Positions 57,101-64,000 of a DNA stretch of 64,000 nt are shown one piece after another. Made by a program: the position numbers and the translations under genes. The stretch is from positions 310,001 through 374,000 of the forward strand of contig PEDN01001362.1 in NCBI GenBank assembly GCA_003864495.1, written 5' to 3'. This DNA comes from Nemopilema nomurai (lineage: Eukaryota > Cnidaria > Scyphozoa > Rhizostomeae > Rhizostomatidae). The stretch's first letter is position 1. Each line of letters opens with the position of its first letter. The notes beneath the pieces are model-generated. The model worked only from the letters and a program-made list of their open reading frames with translations. It did no database searches and was not told the DNA's origin.

Positions 57101-60100
57101 TAATTTAAATGTTGCTGTGATATCGTTCATTGTCATTCCGTGTTCAAGTAAAGCTTTTTCGTGATATAATTCATTACCAAAATTAAGCATTGCTGTGATA
57201 TTATTCATTGCAATGCATTACTCGACATCAACGTTGTTGTGATATCATTCATCACCATCAAATATTCAACTTAAGCTTTGTCATGATATCATTCATTACA
57301 ATTCATTACCAAAATTAAACATTGCTGTGATATTATTTATTATAACTCATTAATTAAGTAGACCTTTGCCGTGATAACTGCTCACCTTGATAATGATCTC
57401 ATACAGCTGAGGCATCGCAATCGCAATCTTCCTTATGCAGAGGAACGACAGAACTCTGACATGCTCTTCTGCTGATGACCACATGCGAACTAATCGCTGT
57501 AGAAGTGAAAACCTCCCCATCAATTATCATAAACATGGAGAGAATATTCAGAGGTCAAATTTTTGGATGTACACCTTGGTCTAAAATTTTGTATGAATAT
57601 AGCATAAAGTCTTTTGATCGTCCTCGGGAGAGGGCACCCCCACCTGAATATGGAAGTTGAAACTTTAACGGCGTGTCGGTATTTCGGGGAAGAATTAGAT
57701 TTGCACTTTTGTTATATCCAGCTTAGACACAAAGGAACCAGTGTAAAATTTATGCGCTATGATTAACTATCTTTAATCAACCCTGTCGGTAAATTTCTCA
57801 TGTTACACCCACCCCCGACTCAAAAGCCCTTCGGCACGCCACTGAATCCACCTAACATGGGAACATATTGTGTGGATTTTAATTAGATTATAAGTTGCCC
57901 CGTATCGACGGGGCATGAAAAAATTACGATATGCTCATTATTATTTCCTCCTCCACGGAAATCTTTAGTAAAAGGCGAAAGATTTTTACGATTTGAAGGA
58001 AGAACAGAGCTGTTAGATTGGGGGTCACAATTGGGTGTGTGAGACACAACATGGAGTGAAGCATGAGGTTACCAAAATTCGCGCATGCGCATGAAAAGAA
58101 GGCATGCTGAGTACAACTGCTTATTTTCCTTCTAGTTTACCGTTCTGAGACGGCAAAAACAATGTCCCTTCGTTTCAAAATAGCAAATAAAATAATGGAT
58201 TTGAGCTACGTAAGAATCATCAAAACGAACCCATCTGATAACAGGAAGATGTTATGGAACATCAAAACAGTTTGAATAGGACTGACGATCTTTGAGTGGA
58301 AAAATATCAAAAGAGCTACGCTTACAAACGGAAGATGTCGATTCAAAACGAAGGATAAAAGCAACAAGGCATTCTGTGCAAAAAAACAATGAGAAGTGAG
58401 GAGAATACGCGAAATAAAAAGATAACTTTTTAGAGAATGGGAGAGAAAAAGGAAAAATTGTGAAAATGGATTCGAGCCCGCAACCATGAGATTTCAGCAC
58501 TGGGCAATTTACCAACCGAGCAACGTTGCATTGGTCAAGACAACAAAGCCAAGAACAAGACAGTTAGTCAATCCATAATGTTTTTTACGCAGGGGCGCCA
58601 TCGCAGCTACAATCGCTGCTATGCGCCTTCAAGGTCTCATTCAATCGTCCCATCATCAAGCATCAACGGGATTTCGGTGAAACCTGAAATCGGCTTTTGG
58701 TGACTCGCATGATTATTAGCTTATAATATATCTAGGGTGAAAGAGGAGAACGGGGAATACGTGGGAATCAAACAAAAATGTCCAGCTCAGACCTGCTAAG
58801 GTAACCGTATGGTCAACCAAGGCTGCCATGTAAAATTATTAAATTTTGCATGAGTATGGCCCTTGTCTCGTGTGAAAGAATGGTCAAAGGAAGCCATGCT
58901 TCAGCGATAACATTAAAGAAATACCTTGATCAGCATCTTGGTAACTTTCGAAAAACAAGAATAGTACGGGATGAGATCCTGCACGTGGCGAAGAACCACT
59001 GTCACCATGTTTGGCTCAGAGAGCTGACGGAGTAGCTGAAACAAAAAAGTGGCACATGTAAATAAAGTTCTATCCTTCTAGTAAACACATTGCTTACGGC
59101 ATACTAACATGAATAACAGCGTATTTCTTAAAATAAAGCTATATAAAAAAGAAAAGGAATTTCAAAACACAGCTTCGTTGAGTGAATGCAAGTACCTGTA
59201 ATAAATCCATCAAGTAATTTTTCACAGTCAGCTTCACTTTAGACCACTGCTTACTTTCAGATGGCAGTCTTGGCCTAATGAGGGAAAGAAGACGATTTCC
59301 ACATCATTTGTAGCAAGATTCAACATCCAGTGAAATATTAGAAATTTAATCGGTACGAGTTTGGAGGCGTTAAAAATTATATTTTATTACTGTTTCGATC
59401 TTCGTCAATGTCAATAGAAAAATAGAAGAAAATCAGGAAGAAATTTCACATCAGGGAGAAAATATTGAAAACAGATGCCGAAAAATAGGGCATTAGTAAA
59501 GGGAGTTCCAACTATGACAACCATTTATCACAGAAACAAACGACAAAAACACAAAGAAAAACGTTTGTAAGACGTCATCAAGATTAACAATTCACTTAGT
59601 TTATCAACGCTATTTGTTGGCATTGCTTTTTCACTTCGACCGACCTGCCCTGTCCGCTCGATAATAATCGTATTTAATCCTCCACTTATCTTTGCGAATA
59701 CAGACCAAGCAAATGATATTAACAGGGCGAGTGTATGTTCTATTTTCCGTACATTTACCTTTTAGCTTTTTTGCCTTCTTTTTCGCTGGCGAGATGATGC
59801 TGAAGGACACCAGATGCCGACTTCAGACATAATTGGACCAAATTGTTGAAAACTAGAAATAAAAGATTATCGATGCAAGGACTAAATCAACAGGAAATGG
59901 GTGCCGACATTTTCCGACCAAAGCCTCGCTATGGGAATGAGGCGGGCAAATGATCGGCGCTCTACCTTAGTAAAGTGCGCCAAATTAGCATCTTGGCTGC
60001 TTATTAAACTATTCCACTTCTGGCGCTTATTGATGAAGGTGGAAAAAAGAATTTCGGAGAATTAAAACGAAGATAATGTATTGCATTTGTAGCAGTGATT

Positions 60101-63100
60101 AGCTTTCTTTGTCGGGTGGCTGATTAAATAATTTGAGCTAAATGTAGGCGCTTATCCAGGTAATTTGTGCAGATAATTTGTCCTTTTCTGTGCATAGGTA
60201 TGACTAAACTGCTCATCTCCCATTTGTAAGAGTATCATAAGAAGGTATTTCTGGTAATTCTGGTATTTTATGCTAGCCAAATGAAAACTTTTTGACGCAT
60301 TCCAGGTACAAGAAAGGCGTGGAAAAGAGATTAGAAACAAATAGAAACCAGTGAATATAACATACCTATTGAGTTCTCGACCTTGTAAAGAACTTTTCCT
60401 TTAGACTTTTCGTCTTCTTTGTCAGCGGCTTCTGCCACTGCATCGTGAAATATACGCAGAGTTTTGCGAAGTGAATACAGGGATTTTTTCTGCAAAATGT
60501 AAAAGATTGTAAAAGCACTGATTTCAGCTTGAATTTAGCAGCTTGAATACTCAGTACCAAGCCGATTCTTCGTCAAACGAAGTTAAGATTAAAATACCAT
60601 TTTTTAAAGAGGATGAATTGAGGACGTAAATAATCCATCCTACCGGAGCTGTAAACCAGCAAAAATTTGCCCATTTTTAGCAGCATACAGAATATAATTT
60701 CAACTCAACAAGATTTGACAGAAATCTAACGACTGTCTAAATCATTAAGATTAAACCGCTTTATAGCAGAGTCATGGAAAAAATTAAGGTCGCACGGTCA
60801 CTGACCGGAGGAAGGTCCCCGAGAAACAATAGAAGCTTCTATGACACAACTAAGCCACGCCCACTTTTTCAGTGTTCTGTGAGGAAGGTTTGCCTTCTAG
60901 GATGCTTTTGTCTGGAGGAAGTTTAACAACTTTTCTAGACTCTGAACAGAACTTCAAAGGTGGAAAGCCACCACAATACCAGTAGACTGACGAGAAAAAC
61001 CTACTACGAAAAAGATCATTTTCGTTCATTTTAGCACAAATAAATAACTTGGCTTCAAAAGACGAACCTCAAGACCTTTTTTTAATTTGGCCAGTGCCTT
61101 CAAATCGACTGGTTCTCCATCACGAGAAAAACGATCTTTTCCCTTGCCACTTTCTTCTTCGACATCACTTCCTACTTCCTCGTCTGTAGCCTCTTCCTGG
61201 AAGCACAAGAATATGAAGTGATACAAAGCTCTCCTAATTGGTCTCTATTAAGCATGAATATTGTAAAAAAATACCACAAAAACGGTGGTGGCATTTCGCG
61301 CAATTTGTCAGAGTGTGCTAAAATTCCAAAGTGAGGATTTCATTGAACACTTATTTCCATTAGGTGGCGAAGGAAATAACGATTTCTAAGCAATGTTTAC
61401 AATAAAAGCATGAACGGTAGGTAGTTTTTCGGAGTATTCATCTCTCCTAGAATGCTCCCTTTTCATTAAGTCACCATAGACAGAGCAAGCTTAATAAAGA
61501 AAAGAGCAGTCTGTCTGGCCATAAAACCATGAGAAAACAAGAAAGACAAACAACTTTTAAAAAGCACAATTCTTTTTCTTACGTAAAAATATCGGCACAT
61601 AAAGAGGTCTGGAATCATTCTCTTTGAAAAAAGAAACTGGAAACTTAAAAACAAAGGTTTGGTGATAGCTGAGCCTTTCTTTGTTTCTAGCTTTGACGTT
61701 TCGGGAAAGGGAACTATGATCAAATTAGTTGGTTTAGGCTTTTGAATTTTATGAATTTTTATCAGAATTTTATTTTGTCAATACATCATCTACTTTCAAA
61801 ACAATAATATAGCGCAACAAAGCACATGGAAAATATTGATAGCAGCTTAAAAAATATTAGTATAAACTGCAAGATAAAAGCTGCATTAGAAGTTTATCTA
61901 TGGAAATGAGATAGAGAAAAACTTTCATGGACAAGCAAGAAAACCTCACTTTCTTGATTCAGTCAGGATGCTGCCATACATAACACAATTCAAGGTATAA
62001 TGTAATAAACAAAGGTTGTAGGCTTGATAGAAATAATACTTGCTTTACTGGGCATTTTCATTTTTTTGACATAATAAACAACTTGGAAGTAAAATCTGAA
62101 ATATAGTCCTGTAGGCTTGTCACTCTTTGTTTCAAACCCATCAAATTATGAAAGTACTAGATAATGGAGAAATAGAATACATGAACAGAAGTTACAATTC
62201 AAAAATAACCCATAAAAGAGCTTGGCTAATCTATATTATGTTTTTCTTGTCAGCGCCCAACAACACTTCTTTTGGTTATAATGCTTGTACAAATCAAGGA
62301 AAAAAACAGATTTCTAGCCTTCTAGATTAAAAAACAACCCTTTTATCATATGATTGAAAAATTGTTTCCAAGATATGGGTTAAGATATCTGGATAACTGA
62401 TTAGTGAATTGAACAATTTATCATACTTATCATTCCAAAGATTTGTTGATTCAAGGGATTGATAACAACTAACCTCATTTCTAGCCTCTTGGTCTGCTTC
62501 ATCTTTTGCTAGATTTTCATTTTCTTTTTCATCTTCACTATTTTCATCTTCATCTGACTCATCAAAGTCCAGTAATGTCTCATCATTTTCTTGGAGGAAC
62601 TTGAAAAATTCTGGATCTTTTTCTTTCAACTTTTCCAGAGATTTTTTGTGGTTGGATTGTTTAGCAAAACTGCTCCTACAAAGGCAAATACATTGATGCC
62701 AAAAATTCAATATTAGCAAGGTCATTTGCAATACTGACGATGCCAGCAAATGCCTTGTGGAAATTTTCATAATTTTTTATACATATATACATAGTTTGAA
62801 ATCATAAAATCTCTAAGCATCTACACAGATACGTGTCAGACTTATCAGCAATTGTTCCTGTCTTAGTACATAAGACATCCTTTTGAAATTCCTGTCCAGA
62901 TGTCAAACTGATCTTGGGTGGAGAGTGGAGTATGTCAACATGAAACAACCATTTTTGAATAGCAATCATAAAGAGCATATGTATGTGACATCTCATAATT
63001 TAAGTATTTGGCACGTTCCATCTGTGTGCTCATTTGTACTTAAATATTCAATTGAAGGTAAATTACTCTTCTTTGCCATTTTCAATTTGTGTTGGAGCAT

Positions 63101-63973
63101 CATCATCAAAACCATCATCATCTGAACTGATGTCAGAATCCAATCCATGGGATAAGAATTCATCAGTTGACAAATCTTTAAGTTTCTTCCTACAGAACAA
63201 AGAACAATTAACTTTCTAAATTTCCTGCATATCAGATCATAGTTGTTAGAAATAAAAAAGTTACCATAAAATCAAAATTTTAAAAATTTCACTCTTTAAT
63301 TGAACCAATCTTAGTGGCTTTCAGAGAAAAAATATTCTACACAAATGCTTGAGATACATCCATATTGTATCCTGCAAAGTGACAACCTAGTAAGAATAGT
63401 ACCAACATGTGATGCAAGATTTCTTTGTAAATATAAAAATTTATCATCAAATTTACAAAATAGTTCTATTTGAAAGATAGCATACAAGGATACATTGACA
63501 AAGTTGACAACTTTCTGCCTTTCGAAAAAGCTTGAAGGATGGTCAAATCAGCCATTTAAAAATACCAGACCCTGTTCCTTTATTTGGCATGTTTTCCCTC
63601 GTGCCTCAAAACAGGGTTTTGCATGGCAAATTATACATCAAACCAAAACGAACATTGATCTTCATACTGCGACTGAAATATTTACTTTCAGCTGACAAAA
63701 CTTTACCCTAGCTATGAAAATGTGTCTTATGAGTCCAAGCACATTGGAAAACCAACAATAGCACCATAAAACTTTCAATCAATGTTGGGTATAGGTGGTA
63801 AAAGTAAGACATCACGGCCTAACAAAATAACATAGGATGCCTGTTGTATAAATCCATTAGTAGGATTTCTATCAATGAAATTACACTTAAACTACTCAGC
63901 ATAAAACAACAATCAATACGAAATGTTACCTTTTCATGGTTTTTGCCTTTTTATTTGCCGTTCCCTTTGCCAT
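51156..63973 (-). CDS. NOC2L: NOC2, nucleolar complex protein 2
   Basis: Eighteen exons join in frame: 63930-63973, 63067-63189, 62474-62675, 61068-61196, 60366-60489, 59759-59852, 59196-59274, 58925-59035, 57386-57496, 56491-56679, 56154-56290, 55108-55219, 54769-54882, 54435-54536, 53266-53334, 52547-52621, 51660-51773 and 51156-51398. They give 723 residues (human NOC2L 749). The start is [15 protein letters not shown] with [14 protein letters not shown], then an acidic region, [12 protein letters not shown], and [11 protein letters not shown]. The Noc2 core includes [44 protein letters not shown], and [20 protein letters not shown] Lys-rich and acidic tail (FVFSSDED) closes the protein. 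NOC2 pairs with NOC1/NOC3 in 60S pre-ribosome maturation and export; the animal protein also binds histones. Complete and apparently functional. Confidence 0.97.
52443..52519 (+). repeat. 39-bp tandem duplication in NOC2 intron 16
   Basis: Two adjacent copies of a 39-base unit starting AATTATTCAATGGTTTTCC. They are identical apart from the last bases and lie about 30 bp from the donor of the exon ending at 52547. A recent local duplication. Confidence 0.9.
53619..54065. mobile_element. MITE-like element, possibly pogo/Tigger-derived, in NOC2 intron 14
   Basis: The ends are imperfect inverted repeats: ACCGTATTTACTTTTATATTCCC on the left and GGGAATATTTGAGTAAACA on the right. Inside, at least four short repeats of the type A(G/A)TAATCC(T/C)GC occur. 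The CGTATTTACT...AATA end and the repeated AATAATCCCGCC pattern recall short non-autonomous pogo-type elements. No coding sequence is present. Target duplication not resolved. Confidence 0.5.
56990..57375. repeat. degenerate tandem repeat in NOC2 intron 9
   Basis: About six imperfect copies of a 55-65-bp unit built on TGCTGTGATATCATTCATTA, CAATTCATTACCAAAATTAA and ACATTGC / GTTCAAGTAAAGCTTT blocks, ending near the donor of the exon at 57386. Satellite-like, AT-rich, non-coding. Confidence 0.7.
58462..58545 (-). mobile_element. tRNA-derived SINE-like sequence
   Basis: The minus strand carries an A-box-like TTGCTCGGTTGG (58523-58512) and a B-box GGCTCGAATCC (58478-58468) at tRNA-like spacing, with A/T-rich sequence downstream. 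The arms do not fold into a full cloverleaf by eye, so a tRNA-derived retroposon or decayed tRNA is likelier than a working tRNA. It lies in NOC2 intron 8. Confidence 0.45.
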
Positions 63974-64000
63974 TTTGACAGTTTTTCCCTTTCCCCTCGA

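Overview
This is an AT-rich metazoan nuclear window, most likely cnidarian. Genes have many short exons with GT-AG introns, and all identified families are animal ones. Two further features point to Cnidaria: a secreted cationic peptide precursor built like the arminins of Hydra, and a THAP/P2X7-domain DNA transposon of a kind I associate with cnidarian genomes. The species cannot be fixed from sequence alone.

Layout. 1-3.2 kb: an AT-rich minisatellite, a PHD-finger ORF, then on the minus strand a candidate antimicrobial-peptide gene with a TATA box and an IRF/ISRE-like upstream site. 3.3-8.1 kb (minus): a complete seven-exon 15-hydroxyprostaglandin-dehydrogenase-type SDR. 9.2-10.7 kb (plus): a two-exon FAM167-like gene. 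10,431-42,624: four tandem copies of an ~8-kb unit. Each unit carries the second-exon remnant of the FAM167-like gene, a plus-strand two-exon gene for an ~818-residue coiled-coil protein of no family I recognise, and a convergent minus-strand three-exon ARF-family GTPase. 42.7-50.6 kb (plus): a ten-exon TMEM201/Samp1-type inner nuclear membrane gene whose third intron holds a 3.2-kb decayed TTAA-flanked Kolobok-like transposon. 51.2-64.0 kb (minus): a complete 18-exon NOC2 (nucleolar complex protein 2) gene with a MITE-like element, a tRNA-derived SINE-like piece and a degenerate tandem repeat in its introns.

How it fits together. The ancestral order was FAM167-like, coiled-coil, ARF, TMEM201, NOC2. 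One duplication broke inside FAM167-like exon 2 and 36 bp upstream of the TMEM201 start codon, leaving a 5-bp filler at the joint. All three internal junctions share that joint, so later copies came from recombination between copies. The four units form a mosaic (1 and 3 against 2 and 4 in some places, 1 and 2 against 3 and 4 in others). The ARF and coiled-coil frames are kept open in all four, which argues for selected gene amplification. A functional link between the GTPase and the coiled-coil protein is inference. Exon structures were assembled by hand from reading frame, phase and GT-AG sites, so boundaries may be off by a few bases.
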